Source: Actinomadura sp. J1-007 (lineage in GTDB: Bacteria > Actinomycetota > Actinomycetes > Streptosporangiales > Streptosporangiaceae). Taken from it: DNA of 64,000 nucleotides. Location of the stretch: NCBI RefSeq assembly GCF_009793335.1, contig NZ_WING01000001.1, forward strand, positions 2,790,001 to 2,854,000, given 5' to 3'. How positions within the stretch are numbered: the stretch's first letter is position 1; every line of letters starts with the position of its first letter. This document shows positions 17,530 to 26,550 of this stretch, in pieces. The notes beneath the pieces are model-generated. The model searched no databases and was not told where the DNA came from. It worked only from the letters and a program-made list of their open reading frames with translations. The position numbers and the translations under genes are program-made.

Positions 17530-17997
17530 ATGTCACCCGATTCCGACGCGCCGCTGGACGCCGCGACGCTGGCGCAGGTGCACCAGTTGTACGGGGCGCA
17601 GAGCCACCTGATCGACGGCGGCCGGGCGCGGGAGTGGGCGGCCACGTTCACCGCCGACGGCGAGTTCCACTCGCCGACGTATCCCGCGCCCGTGACGGGC
17701 ACCGCCGAGCTGGCCGCGTTCGCCGAACGCTTCTTCTCCGGCGCCCGTGCCGCGGGCGTGACGCCGCGCCACGTCATCACCAACATCGTCGCCGAGCGGT
17801 CGGGCACGCGCGCCCTGCGCGTGCGCGCCTACCTGCAGATCGTCAGCACGCCCGCGGGCGGGGAGCCCCGCCTGGACCGGCTGACCACGATCACCGACGA
17901 CCTGATCCCGCTGGGCGGCCGCTGGCTGATCCGGCGCCGCGTCGTCCGCCGCGACGACGCGCCCGCCCCGGCCGCCGCCCCGAAGGAGGACTCATGA
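17530..17997 (+). CDS. SnoaL-like/NTF2-fold protein
   Basis: 155 residues. Features of the SnoaL-like polyketide-cyclase/NTF2 fold: N-terminal helix with LYGAQSHLIDGGRAREWAAT, then FTADGEFHSPTY, VITNIVAE, and GGRWLIRRRVV at the end. Members are small hydratases, isomerases or cyclases, or subunits of ring-hydroxylating systems. It is the first gene of the cluster and overlaps the next gene by ATGA, so it is co-translated with the first SDR. The substrate is unknown; it may handle an intermediate of the upstream catabolic steps. Confidence 0.85.
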   Translation: MSPDSDAPLDAATLAQVHQLYGAQSHLIDGGRAREWAATFTADGEFHSPTYPAPVTGTAELAAFAERFFSGARAAGVTPRHVITNIVAERSGTRALRVRAYLQIVSTPAGGEPRLDRLTTITDDLIPLGGRWLIRRRVVRRDDAPAPAAAPKEDS

Positions 17998-18820
17998 CCA
18001 GCCCCGCCGAACCCACCGGCCCCGGCCGCGTCCTGAACGCGCCGATGACCGCCGTCCACCCCGAGCTGCGGGGAAGGCGGCCGTCGTCACCGGCGCGGCG
18101 CGCGGCATGGGCGCCCGGTTCGCCGCCGCGCTCGCGGCCCGGGGCGTCGGCGTCGTCGGCGCCGACATCGAGGCCGACGCGATGGCCGTCACCGCCAAGG
18201 AGATCAACGCCGGCCTCGCCGGTACGGACGCGCCCGGCCGCGTCGTCGCCGCCCGGGTGGACGTCACCAGGGCCGAGGAGCACGAGGCCGTGGCGCGGAA
18301 GGCCCTGGAGGAGTTCGGACGGCTCGACTTCTGGGTCAACAACGCGGGCATCTTCCCGTTCGCCCCGGTCGAGGAGATCTCGCCCGAGCAGGTCGGCGCG
18401 ACCCTCGCGGTGAACGTCGAGGGCGTGCTGTTCGGCGCGCAGGCCGCCGCCCGGCACATGAAGGAGGGCGGCGCCATCGTCAACATGTCGTCGGTGTCGG
18501 CGGTACGGGTCCGGCGCGGGCGCGGGGCGTACTGCACCTCCAAGGCCGCGGTCGCCCACCTGACCGAGTCGCTCGCCGTGGAGCTCGGCGACCGCGGCAT
18601 CCGCGTCAACGCCATCGCGCCCGGCTTCATCGACACCGAGATGACCCGCTGGGTGCAGGACGACCCGGAGGCCCTCCGGCACGCCCTGGACACCGTTCCC
18701 CTGCACCGGCTCGGGTCGCCCGAGGAGGTCGTCGGGCCGCTGCTGTTCCTGCTGTCCGACAGCGCCCGCTACGTCACCGGCCACAGCATCGCGGTCGACG
18801 GGGGCTCGCGGCATGTCTGA
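17994..18820 (+). CDS. Short-chain dehydrogenase/reductase (frameshifted near the start)
   Basis: 275 residues after repair. The ATG at 17994 overlaps the previous stop. At the G4 run 18070-18073 the frame shifts; one added G reads GKAAVVTGAARGMGARF, the exact cofactor motif TGxxxGxG that would otherwise be lost. Further SDR signatures: D/E after beta-2 (GADIEAD), NNAGIFPF, and catalytic Ser...Tyr...Lys in MSSVSAV and AYCTSKAAVAHL. The end (YVTGHSIAVDGGSRHV) is classical. The Asp after beta-2 suggests NAD rather than NADP. It overlaps the second SDR by 8 bases. Confidence 0.88.
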
Positions 18821-19606
18821 GGCGAGCGAGGCCGTCCGCTACCCCGGCGTCGTGCTCGTCACCGGCGCGGCGGCCGGGATGGGCGCCGCGCACGCGCGGG
18901 CGCTCGCGGCGCGCGGCGTGCACGTCTGCCTCGCGGACGTCGCCGACGCCGCGCCGCTCGCCGCGGAGATCCGGGAGGCCGGGGGCTCGGCGAGCGCGCA
19001 CGCGCTGAACGTGTCCGACCCCGTCGCCTGGACCCGCGTGGTGGACGACGTCCGCGCCGAGCGCGGCGAGCTGGGCGGCCTGGTCAACAACGCCGGGATC
19101 TCGCGGCGCCGCACGTTCATGGACACCTCCGACGCGGTGTGGAACGAGGTCCTGGACGTCAACCTGTCCGGCCCGTTCTACGGGATGAAGGCCGTCGCCG
19201 GGCTCATGCGCGACTCGGGCGGCGGCTCGATCGTCAACATCTCGTCCATCTCGGGGAAGGTCGGCTACTTCTCCCCGCGTACGCCTCCAGCAAGTGGGGG
19301 CTCACCGGGCTGTCCAAGTCGGCGGCGGGCGCGTTCGCCGAGTGGGGCGTCCGGGTCAACTCCGTGCACCCCGGCCTGGTCGACACGCCCCTGCTGAACG
19401 GCGCGGACGCGTTCGTCGCGTCGTCCCTGGCGAGCGTCCCGGCGGGCCGCATGGCGCGGCCCGAGGAGATCACCGAGGCCGTGCTGTTCCTGCTGTCGGA
19501 CCGTTCGGCCTACATGACCGGCGCCGAGATCACCGTGGACGGCGGCCTGACGTCCAACGGCCTCTACCACCGCATCCTCGCCGAGACGGGAGGCCCCCTC
19601 ACATGA
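18813..19606 (+). CDS. Short-chain dehydrogenase/reductase (frameshifted in the active-site region)
   Basis: 264 residues after repair. Cofactor motif VLVTGAAAGMGAAHA at about residues 9-24, LADVAD (NAD preference), NNAGISRR, then ISSISGKVGYFS. The frame breaks at the C4 run 19273-19276; one added C continues PAYASSKWGLTGLSKS, restoring the catalytic Tyr-x-x-x-Lys. Ends with YMTGAEITVDGGLTSNG. It shares the cluster with a sibling SDR and a flavoprotein, so the pair could oxidise two different hydroxyls of the same carbon skeleton. Its stop overlaps the ATG of the flavoprotein. Confidence 0.88.
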
Positions 19607-21081
19607 GCGCGAACGGGCGCGCGTCGTCTGGACCGCCGAGCGGAGGCGAGGCAATGAACACGGAAGAACTCGACGCCTGCGATCTCATCGTCGTCGGAGG
19701 CGGGGGCGCCGGGCTCGCGGCGGCGGTGACCGCCGCGGAGCGCGGGGCCTCGGTGCTGCTGTTCGAGTCGGAGAAGGAGTTCGGCGGATCGACGCAGCTC
19801 TCGGCGGGGATGTTCACCGCCGCCGGGACGAGCGTGCAGGAGGGGCTCGGCGTCGAGGACACGCCCGAGCGGTTCTTCCAGCACTACATGGACCTCAACC
19901 ACTGGCTGCTCAAGCCGGGCCTGGTGATGGAGTTCTGCCGGGCGGCGGGGCCGACGCTGGAGTGGCTGATCGGCCTCGGCGTCGAGATCCCGGCCGCGGT
20001 GTCGCACGACGCGCACACACCGGGCCTGTGCCGGGCGGGCGTCGAGGACGTGTGGCGCGGGCACGTGCCGAAGGACCAGGGGCTCGGGCTCGTCCAGGTG
20101 CTGCTGCGGGCGTGCCGGGCCAACGGCGTCGAGCTCGTTCCGAACACGCGGGTCGAACGGCTCCTCGTGGAGGACGGCCGGGTCGTCGGCGTGGTCGCCG
20201 ACGGCATGGACGTGCGGGCGGGCGCGGTCGTGGTGGCCAGCGGCGGCTTCGCGCGCGACCGCGACCTGCTGGACCGGTACTACCCGGCGGCGGGGCGGGC
20301 GGGCGGCGACCTGTTCGTCGTGGCGGCCGAGGGCAGCCGCGGCGACCACCTGCGCTTCGGCGAGCAGGTGGACGCCTCGGTCGCCGGCGACGGCTGGGGC
20401 CTGCTGCTCCCGACCGCGTACTTCCAGCGGCTGCACCACTGGCAGTCGGGCTTCCCGCCGAAGTCGCGCGTGCACGTGAACGCCCGGGGCCGCCGCTTCA
20501 TGGACGAGGACGACTCGTACGCGGTGTCCGGCGGGATCATCGACGCGCAGGACGGCCCGGTCCACGCGGTGTTCGACGAGCGGGCGCGGCGCTCGCTGCC
20601 GCCCGGCTACGCGCACTGGACGCCGGAGCACGTCGCCGCGGAGGCCGACGCGGGCCGTACGGCGCGGGCGGGGAGCCTGCCCGAGCTGGCCGCGGCGATC
20701 GGCGTCCCGGCGGACGCGCTGGAGGCGACCGTCGCGCGCTGGAACGACCAGCTCCCGAACGGCCGCGACGAGGACTTCCTGCGCGACCGCACCCTGGCCG
20801 CGAAGGGCTCGGACGCCGCGCCGGACCCGATCGCCGAGCCCCCGTTCTACGCGGCGCGGGTGCTGCCCGCCGAACTGGTCTGCACGCACGCGGGCCTGGA
20901 GATCAACGGCTCCGCGCAGGTGCTCGACCGGCGCGGCGAGACCGTCCCGGGGCTGTACGCGGCGGGCGAGGCCGGCGCGGGCGTGCTCGGCGAGCGGTAC
21001 GTCGGCGGCGGCAACGCGGTCGCCAACGCGATCACGATGGGCCGCCTCGCCGCGCTGCACGCCACCCCGGCCGGCCGCTGA
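19603..21081 (+). CDS. FAD-dependent dehydrogenase of the 3-ketosteroid-delta1-dehydrogenase/fumarate-reductase family
   Basis: 492 residues from ATG 19603 (ATGA overlap); an ATG at 19654 with GGAGGCGAGG before it is an equally good start. N-terminal Rossmann FAD motif IVVGGGGAGLAAAVTAAERG with FES at the end of beta-2; GGFARDRDLL in the middle; C-terminal second FAD region with GLYAAGEAGAGVLGERYVGG and NAVANAITMGRLAA. Relatives dehydrogenate ring ketones (KstD) or reduce conjugated acids (fumarate/urocanate reductase-like). Together with two SDRs it suggests alcohol oxidation followed by ring dehydrogenation, but the substrate is not known. Confidence 0.88.
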   Translation: MSANGRASSGPPSGGEAMNTEELDACDLIVVGGGGAGLAAAVTAAERGASVLLFESEKEFGGSTQLSAGMFTAAGTSVQEGLGVEDTPERFFQHYMDLNHWLLKPGLVMEFCRAAGPTLEWLIGLGVEIPAAVSHDAHTPGLCRAGVEDVWRGHVPKDQGLGLVQVLLRACRANGVELVPNTRVERLLVEDGRVVGVVADGMDVRAGAVVVASGGFARDRDLLDRYYPAAGRAGGDLFVVAAEGSRGDHLRFGEQVDASVAGDGWGLLLPTAYFQRLHHWQSGFPPKSRVHVNARGRRFMDEDDSYAVSGGIIDAQDGPVHAVFDERARRSLPPGYAHWTPEHVAAEADAGRTARAGSLPELAAAIGVPADALEATVARWNDQLPNGRDEDFLRDRTLAAKGSDAAPDPIAEPPFYAARVLPAELVCTHAGLEINGSAQVLDRRGETVPGLYAAGEAGAGVLGERYVGGGNAVANAITMGRLAALHATPAGR

Positions 21082-21168
21082 CCGGCCGCCCGGGACCCGC
21101 CCCCCGCCCGAGGGCCCGCCGGGGCCCACCCGAACCCGGCACCCCCTGACAAGCCCGAGGAGAACGAC

Positions 21169-22566
21169 ATGGTGAACCGCACCGCCGCGTCCGGGGACGG
21201 CGCACGATCCGGTGCCGGGGACGGCGACGTCGGCGCCCGGACGATCCGCAAGGTGTCGTACCGCGTCCTGCCGCTGATCGGCCTGCTGTACATCTTCAAC
21301 TACATGGATCGCTCCAACATCAGCTACGCCAAGCTCGGGATGGAACACGAGCTGGAGATCACCACGGCCGTCTTCGGCACCGCCTCGGCGATCTTCTTCC
21401 TGGCGTACGTGGTGTTCGAGATCCCGAGCAACATGATCATGAAGCGGGTCGGCGCGCGGGTGTGGCTGACCCGGATCGCGGTCTCGTGGGGCATCGTCAC
21501 GATGCTCACCGGGTTCGTGCACAGCGTCACCCAGCTCTACATCGCGCGCATCCTGCTCGGCGTCGCGGAGGCCGGGCTGTACCCGGGCCTGCTGCTGTAC
21601 CTGACGCTGTGGTTCCGCGGCAAGGAGCGGGGCCGCGCGATCGCCGCGATGGCGCTCGCGCAGCCGGTCGCGATGATCCTCGGCAGCCTCAGCGGCGGCC
21701 TGATCCTCGACCACGTGCACTGGCTCGGCCTGTCGAGCTGGCGGTGGGTGTTCATCCTCCAGGGCCTGCCGACGATCCTGATCGGCGCGCTGGTGTTCTG
21801 CCTGCTGCCGAACGTGCCGAGCAAGGCGCGGTTCCTGTCGAAGGAGGAGAGCGCCTGGCTCCAGGGCGAGATCGACAAGGAGTACGTCCCGCAGAAGGAC
21901 GAGGGGCCGCTCGCCGAACTGAAGGCGATGCGCAACGGCAAGCTGATCTACATCGCGGTCGCCAACTTCTTCGCCGCGTGCGGGACGTACGGCTTCACGT
22001 TCTTCCTGCCGGCGATCGTCAAGCAGACCGACCCGTCGTACTCGGCGACCAACATCGGCTTCATCGGCGCGATCCCGTTCATCGTGGGCGCGCTGGCCAT
22101 GCTGCTGATCGCGCGCAACTCCGACCGCACCGGCGAGCGCCGCGACCACGTGATCATCGTGATGCTGATCGCGGCGGCCGGGCTCGCCGGGACGATGGCG
22201 TTCCGGCACAGCCCGGTGCCCGCGCTGATCTGCCTGTCGCTGGTGGCCGTCGGCGTGTTCGGCTACCTGGCGCCGTACTGGGCGATGGCGGCGAGGCTGA
22301 TGTCCAAGGAGCACACCGCGGTCGGGCTCGCGACGATCAACTCCATCGCGGCGCTCGGCGGGTTCTTCGGCCCGTACATCGTCGGCAAGAACGCGACGGC
22401 CGACAACGTCTCGGCCGGGCTGTACTTCCCGATCGGCGCCCTCGCGCTGTGCGCGGTCATGCTGCTGTTCATCAAGGTGCCCCGGGACGCGCGGCGCGGC
22501 GCGGCCGTCCCGGAGGAGGCGGCCGCCGCCGCGGCGGCGGCGCACCCGGAGGCGCCGGTAAAATAG
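21169..22566 (+). CDS. MFS importer of the anion:cation symporter (ACS) family
   Basis: 465 residues, 12 predicted helices. The N-terminal signature LLYIFNYMDRSNISYAKL and the loop motif WFRGKERGRAIAAM are typical of ACS members such as phthalate, 4-hydroxyphenylacetate and hexuronate permeases. It probably imports an organic acid that feeds the cluster. ATG at 21169 after GAGGAG. The C-terminus has an Ala/Glu run. The gap 21082-21168 has a GGGCCC-N4-GGGCCC hairpin, so it may be transcribed partly separately from the flavoprotein. Confidence 0.92.
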   Translation: MVNRTAASGDGARSGAGDGDVGARTIRKVSYRVLPLIGLLYIFNYMDRSNISYAKLGMEHELEITTAVFGTASAIFFLAYVVFEIPSNMIMKRVGARVWLTRIAVSWGIVTMLTGFVHSVTQLYIARILLGVAEAGLYPGLLLYLTLWFRGKERGRAIAAMALAQPVAMILGSLSGGLILDHVHWLGLSSWRWVFILQGLPTILIGALVFCLLPNVPSKARFLSKEESAWLQGEIDKEYVPQKDEGPLAELKAMRNGKLIYIAVANFFAACGTYGFTFFLPAIVKQTDPSYSATNIGFIGAIPFIVGALAMLLIARNSDRTGERRDHVIIVMLIAAAGLAGTMAFRHSPVPALICLSLVAVGVFGYLAPYWAMAARLMSKEHTAVGLATINSIAALGGFFGPYIVGKNATADNVSAGLYFPIGALALCAVMLLFIKVPRDARRGAAVPEEAAAAAAAAHPEAPVK

Positions 22567-22578
22567 TTCACCTATGAA
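22567..22578. promoter_or_regulatory. Candidate MarR operator in the marR promoter
   Basis: TTCA-CCTA-TGAA inverted repeat just after the MFS stop codon and at the -35 position relative to TAGGGT (22603-22608). TATGAATCAG here is nearly repeated as TATGAATTAG in front of hmgA (23238-23247), which suggests one regulator at both places. Confidence 0.45.
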
Positions 22579-22602
22579 TCAGATTCGGGGCCGGGGGCGG
22601 GC

Positions 22603-22608
22603 TAGGGT
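22603..22608 (+). promoter_or_regulatory. -10 element (TAGGGT), leaderless marR start
   Basis: TAGGGT is followed by exactly 7 bases and then the ATG at 22616. This favours 22616 over the in-frame ATG at 22574. Confidence 0.45.
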
Positions 22609-22615
22609 GGCGGCC

Positions 22616-23185
22616 ATGCCCGACAGCACGGCCGAGAGCGGCGGGAACGCGCCCGAGCCCGGCGGGGACGAGGAGCTGGACTTCTGGTCGTTCGTCGACC
22701 TCGCCGGGCGGCGGCTGTCGGAGGAGTACGGCTTCGGCAACCGGCTCGCCACCCGGCTGCTGCTCACCCTGAACCGCGCCTCCATGATCGTCACGTACGA
22801 CCTGGAGTCCACGGTGCACCGGCCCCGCGGGCACTCCTGGGCGTCGTTCCGGCTGCTGTTCGTCACCTGGCTCGCGGGCCCGCTGGAGCCGGGCCGGGCC
22901 GCGACGCTGGCGGGGATGTCCCGCGCGGCGGTGTCGAACCTCGCCAAGACGCTCGTCGCCGACGGCCTGCTCGTGCGGACCCCCGGCGAGCGCGACGGCC
23001 GCTCGGTGATCCTCTCGCTCACCGACGAGGGCCGCCGCGCGATGCTGGAGGTCTTCCACGCGCAGAACGCGCGCGAGACCGAGTGGGCCGGGCTGCTCAC
23101 CGAGACCGAGCAGGAGATCCTGATCATGCTGCTCGACAAGCTCATCGCGAGCCGCGGCCGCTTCGACGTCCGCGAGCGCAGCTAG
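22616..23185 (+). CDS. MarR-family regulator of the homogentisate operon
   Basis: 189 residues from ATG 22616. The winged helix-turn-helix is visible at about residues 75-140: FVTWLAGPLEPGRAATLAGM, SRAAVSNLAKTLVADGLLVR and the wing ERDGRSVILSLTDEG. MarR proteins bind palindromes as dimers and are released by aromatic ligands. It sits between the upstream oxidoreductase block and hmgA, all on one strand. Related sequences at 22567-22580 and 23231-23247 suggest it represses itself and the hmgA operon; homogentisate or a precursor would be the likely ligand, which is inference. Confidence 0.9.
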   Translation: MPDSTAESGGNAPEPGGDEELDFWSFVDLAGRRLSEEYGFGNRLATRLLLTLNRASMIVTYDLESTVHRPRGHSWASFRLLFVTWLAGPLEPGRAATLAGMSRAAVSNLAKTLVADGLLVRTPGERDGRSVILSLTDEGRRAMLEVFHAQNARETEWAGLLTETEQEILIMLLDKLIASRGRFDVRERS

Positions 23186-23230
23186 ACCCTTCCGCGCGGG
23201 GCCCCCGAGTCGTACTGTGGGCACAAAGTG

Positions 23231-23247
23231 ATACATGTATGAATTAG
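23231..23247. promoter_or_regulatory. Candidate operator in front of hmgA
   Basis: ATACATGTAT (23231-23240) is a perfect 10-bp palindrome, extended by TGAATTAG, which resembles the TGAATCAG of the marR promoter. It lies 29 bases before the hmgA ATG and would block transcription if bound. Confidence 0.5.
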
Positions 23248-23268
23248 TTTTACGGAGGGGAGAGTGAC

Positions 23269-24467
23269 ATGGCCTACTACCGCAGCGTCGGCGAGGTCCC
23301 GCCGAAGCGCCACACCCAGCACCGCGACGGAGAGGGGCGGCTCTACTTCGAGGAGCTGATGGGCGAGGAGGGGTTCTCGTCCGACTCCTCGCTGCTCTAC
23401 CACCGCCACATCCCTTCGGCGGTCGTGAACTCCGAGGTGTGGGAGATCCCCGCCGTCGCGACCGCGCCGAACCACCCGCTGAAGCCGCGCCACCTCAAGC
23501 TGCACGAGCTGTTCCCGAAGCAGACCTGGCCGGACACCGACGTCGTCACCGGCCGGCGGCTCGTCCTCGGCAACGGCGACGTGCGGCTGTCGTACGCCGT
23601 CGCGTCCGCCACCTCCCCCTCTACCGCAACGCGACCGGCGACGAGATCGTCTACGTCGAGTCCGGGACGGCGACCGTCGAGACCGTCTTCGGCGCGCTGG
23701 AGGCGAAGGAGGGCGACTACGTCGTCATCCCGACCTCCACGACGCACCGCTGGATCCCGACCGGCGACCAGCCGCTGCGCGCGTACGTCATCGAGGCCGT
23801 CGGGCACATCGCGCCGCCGAAGCGCTACCTGTCGCGGTTCGGGCAGTTCCTGGAGAACGCCCCGTACTGCGAGCGCGACCTGCACGGCCCCGGCGGCGTC
23901 TTGCTCGCCGACGGCACCGACGTGGAGGTGCTGGTCAAGCACCGCACGTCCGCCGGGCTGGTCGGCAGCCGCGTCACGTACGCCCGGCACCCGTTCGACG
24001 TGGTCGGCTGGGACGGCTGCCTGTACCCGTTCACCTTCAGCGTGCACGACTTCGAGCCGATCACCGGCCGGGTCCACCAGCCGCCGCCCGTGCACCAGGT
24101 GTTCGAGGGCCACAACTTCGTGGTCTGCAACTTCGTCCCCCGCAAGGTCGACTACCACCCGCTGTCGATCCCGGTGCCGTACTACCACTCCAACGTCGAC
24201 TCCGACGAGATCATGTTCTACTGCGGCGGCGACTACGAGGCCCGCAAGGGCTCGGGCATCGGCCAGGGGTCGGTCTCGGTGCACCCGGGCGGGCACGCGC
24301 ACGGCCCGCAGCCCGGCGCGTACGAGCGCAGCATCGGCGCGGAGTTCTTCGACGAGCTGGCCGTCATGGTCGACACGTTCCGCCCGCTGGAGCTCGGCGA
24401 GGGCGGCCAGGCGTGCGAGGACCCGGGCTACGCGTGGACGTGGGCCGGCCGGGGGCCCGCCTCATGA
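23269..24467 (+). CDS. hmgA: Homogentisate 1,2-dioxygenase (frameshifted)
   Basis: 399 residues after repair. It opens the homogentisate ring to maleylacetoacetate with Fe(II) and O2. Family features: PNHPLKPRHLKLHELFP, EIVYVESGTATVETVFG, EGDYVVIPTSTTHRW, NAPYCERDLHGPGG, VHQVFEGHNFVVCNFVPR and the metal/active-site region with PVPYYHSNVDSDEIMFY and SVHPGGHAHGPQPGAYE. The frame breaks in the C5 run 23615-23619; one added C gives ATSPLYRNATGDE. ATG at 23269 after GGAGGGGAGAG. The stop overlaps the next ATG, so it is the first gene of a tightly coupled five-gene operon. Confidence 0.93.
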
Positions 24468-25372
24468 CCGGCGCCCACGACACGGGCGCCGCCGTACCGG
24501 CGTTCGCCGCGGGGCTCTGCGACGACGCGGCGGTGTTCCCGCCCGGCCTGATGCCGCTGCCGGACGCCGTGCCCGCCCACCGCCGCCACCGCGCCGCCCC
24601 GTACGCCGCGATGGTCGGCCCGCTGATCCTCGCCGCGCCCGCGCTCGACGCCCTGCCCCCGCTGCTCGCGGACGTCCCGGACGCCGGGGACCCGGGCGAA
24701 CGGCTCGACCTGTCGATCACCGCGCCGGCCGGGCCCGCCCAGGTGCCCGGCGCGCTCTCGGCCGTCGCGGGCCTGCCCGTGGACGTGCGCGCGCTGGAGG
24801 TCGCCGTCCCGCCGGACCTGGCGCCCGCCGCGTTCCTCGACGCCCTCGAACGCGTCCACCAGGACGTGCCGGTGTACGTCGAGGTGCCGCGGGACGAGCG
24901 CCGTCCCGAGATCATCGCGATGCTCGCCGACCGCGGGCACCGGGCCAAGTTCCGGACCGGCGGGATCAAGGCCGACCTGTACCCGGACCCGGCCGAGCTC
25001 GGCGCGGCGGTCGCCGCCGTCGTCCGGGCCGGGGTGCCGTTCAAGGCGACCGCCGGGCTGCACCACGCGATCCGCAACACCGACCCGGAGACCGGCTTCG
25101 ACCAGCACGGCTTCCTCAACCTGCTGCTCGCCGCCGACGCCGCCGCGGACGGCGCCGGGGCGGCCGACCTCGCCGAGCTGCTCGCCGACCGCGACGGCGC
25201 GGCGGTCGCGGAGCGCGTCGCCGCGCTCGGCGCGGATGCCGAACGGACGGCCGCCGCGCGCGCCCGGTTCGTGTCGTTCGGCACGTGCAGCATCACCGAC
25301 CCCCTGACCGAACTCGCGGAGCTGGGGCTCGTCCCCGCCGCGACCGCGCAATCCGGAGGAACGACCGCATGA
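24464..25372 (+). CDS. Uncharacterised protein of the homogentisate operon
   Basis: 302 residues. I do not recognise a characterised family. Its start and stop overlap the neighbours by ATGA on both sides, so it is translationally coupled between the dioxygenase and fumarylacetoacetase. Visible conserved-looking motifs are GLCDDAAVFPPGLMPLPDAV near the start, HRAKFRTGGIKADLYPD, GVPFKATAGLHHAIRNTDP, QHGFLNLLLAADAA and FVSFGTCSITDPL. Alternating beta-strands and helices and the Lys-Phe-Arg-Thr-Gly-Gly/Phe-Lys-Ala-Thr-Ala-Gly pair suggest a TIM-barrel-like enzyme. The pathway step missing here is maleylacetoacetate isomerase, so an isomerase or auxiliary role is a testable guess. Confidence 0.85.
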   Translation: MTGAHDTGAAVPAFAAGLCDDAAVFPPGLMPLPDAVPAHRRHRAAPYAAMVGPLILAAPALDALPPLLADVPDAGDPGERLDLSITAPAGPAQVPGALSAVAGLPVDVRALEVAVPPDLAPAAFLDALERVHQDVPVYVEVPRDERRPEIIAMLADRGHRAKFRTGGIKADLYPDPAELGAAVAAVVRAGVPFKATAGLHHAIRNTDPETGFDQHGFLNLLLAADAAADGAGAADLAELLADRDGAAVAERVAALGADAERTAAARARFVSFGTCSITDPLTELAELGLVPAATAQSGGTTA

Positions 25373-26550
25373 CCGAGATCGCCATCCCGGAGGGCTCGCC
25401 TTTCGGGCTCGCCAACCTGCCGTACGGCGTGTTCTCCACGCCCGGCGCCGAGCCGCGCGTCGGCGTCCGCGTCGCCGACAGCGTGGTGGACCTGGCGGTC
25501 GCGCTCGGCGACGACACGTTCGCCCGGCCTTCCCTGAACGCCTTCATGGCGCAGGGCCGCGCGCGCTGGGCCGAGGTCCGCCGCCGGATCACCGAGCTGG
25601 TGTCGGGGGACGTCCCGGACGCGGCCGTCCACCCGCTCGCGTCGGTGACGCTGCACCTGCCGTTCGAGGTCGCCGACTACGTGGACTTCTACGCCTCCGA
25701 GCACCACGCGTCCAACCTCGGCCGCCTGTTCCGGCCGGACGCCGAGCCGCTGATGCCGAACTGGAAGCACCTGCCCGTCGGCTACCACGGCCGCGCCGGA
25801 ACGCTCGTGGTGTCCGGAACGGAGATCGTCCGCCCGAACGGGCAGCGCAAGGCCCCCGCCGACGCCGCGCCGACGTTCGGCCCGTCCGCCCGGCTGGACA
25901 TCGAGGCCGAGGTCGGCTTCGTCGTCGGCACCGGCTCGCCCCTCGGCGCGTCCGTCGGCACGGGCGACTTCGCCGAACGCGTCTTCGGCGCCGTCCTCGT
26001 CAACGACTGGTCGGCGCGCGACATCCAGGCGTGGGAGTACGTCCCGCTCGGCCCGAACCTCGGCAAGAGCTTCGCCACGTCCGTCTCCGCCTGGGTCGTC
26101 CCGCTGCTCGCCCTGGAGGCCGCGCGCGTCCCGACGCCGACGCAGGACCCCGAGCCCCTGCCGTACCTGCGCGAGTCGTCCCCCTGGGGCCTGGACCTGG
26201 ACCTCGCCGTCGAGTGGAACGGCCAGCGGGTGTCGCGCCCGCCGTACCGCGAGATGTACTGGTCGCCCGCGCAGATGCTCGCCCACCTCACGGTGAACGG
26301 CGCGGCGTCCCGTACCGGCGACCTCTACGCGTCCGGCACGGTGTCGGGCCCGGAGAAGGACCAGCGCGGCGCGTTCATCGAGCTGACCTGGGGCGGCAAG
26401 GAGCCGATCACGGTGAACGGCGAGGAGCGCACGTTCCTCCAGGACGGCGACGAGGTCGTCATCACCGCCACCGCGCCCGCCGCCGACGGCTCCCGCCTCG
26501 GCTTCGGCGAGGTCCGCGGCCGCATCCTGCCCGCGCGGGCCGCCGAATGA
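25369..26550 (+). CDS. fahA: Fumarylacetoacetase
   Basis: 393 residues, standard length. It hydrolyses fumarylacetoacetate to fumarate and acetoacetate, the last ring-derived step of the pathway. N-terminal SH3-like domain, then the catalytic domain with [18 protein letters not shown] (metal Asp and catalytic His), [17 protein letters not shown], the metal-binding [12 protein letters not shown] and [20 protein letters not shown]-terminal [13 protein letters not shown] is also typical. ATGA overlaps on both sides. Together with hmgA it defines the operon's function with little doubt. Confidence 0.96.
   Translation: MTEIAIPEGSPFGLANLPYGVFSTPGAEPRVGVRVADSVVDLAVALGDDTFARPSLNAFMAQGRARWAEVRRRITELVSGDVPDAAVHPLASVTLHLPFEVADYVDFYASEHHASNLGRLFRPDAEPLMPNWKHLPVGYHGRAGTLVVSGTEIVRPNGQRKAPADAAPTFGPSARLDIEAEVGFVVGTGSPLGASVGTGDFAERVFGAVLVNDWSARDIQAWEYVPLGPNLGKSFATSVSAWVVPLLALEAARVPTPTQDPEPLPYLRESSPWGLDLDLAVEWNGQRVSRPPYREMYWSPAQMLAHLTVNGAASRTGDLYASGTVSGPEKDQRGAFIELTWGGKEPITVNGEERTFLQDGDEVVITATAPAADGSRLGFGEVRGRILPARAAE

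Noticed and set aside
19564..22545. Minus-strand open frame of 993 codons
   Set aside because: It is antisense to the flavoprotein and MFS genes, Arg/Gly/Pro-rich without any recognisable domain; a product of high GC.
22565..22571. GTTCACC, resembling one PHO box unit
   Set aside because: PhoP needs at least two direct units at 11-bp spacing; only one is present, and the sequence is better explained as part of a MarR-type palindrome.
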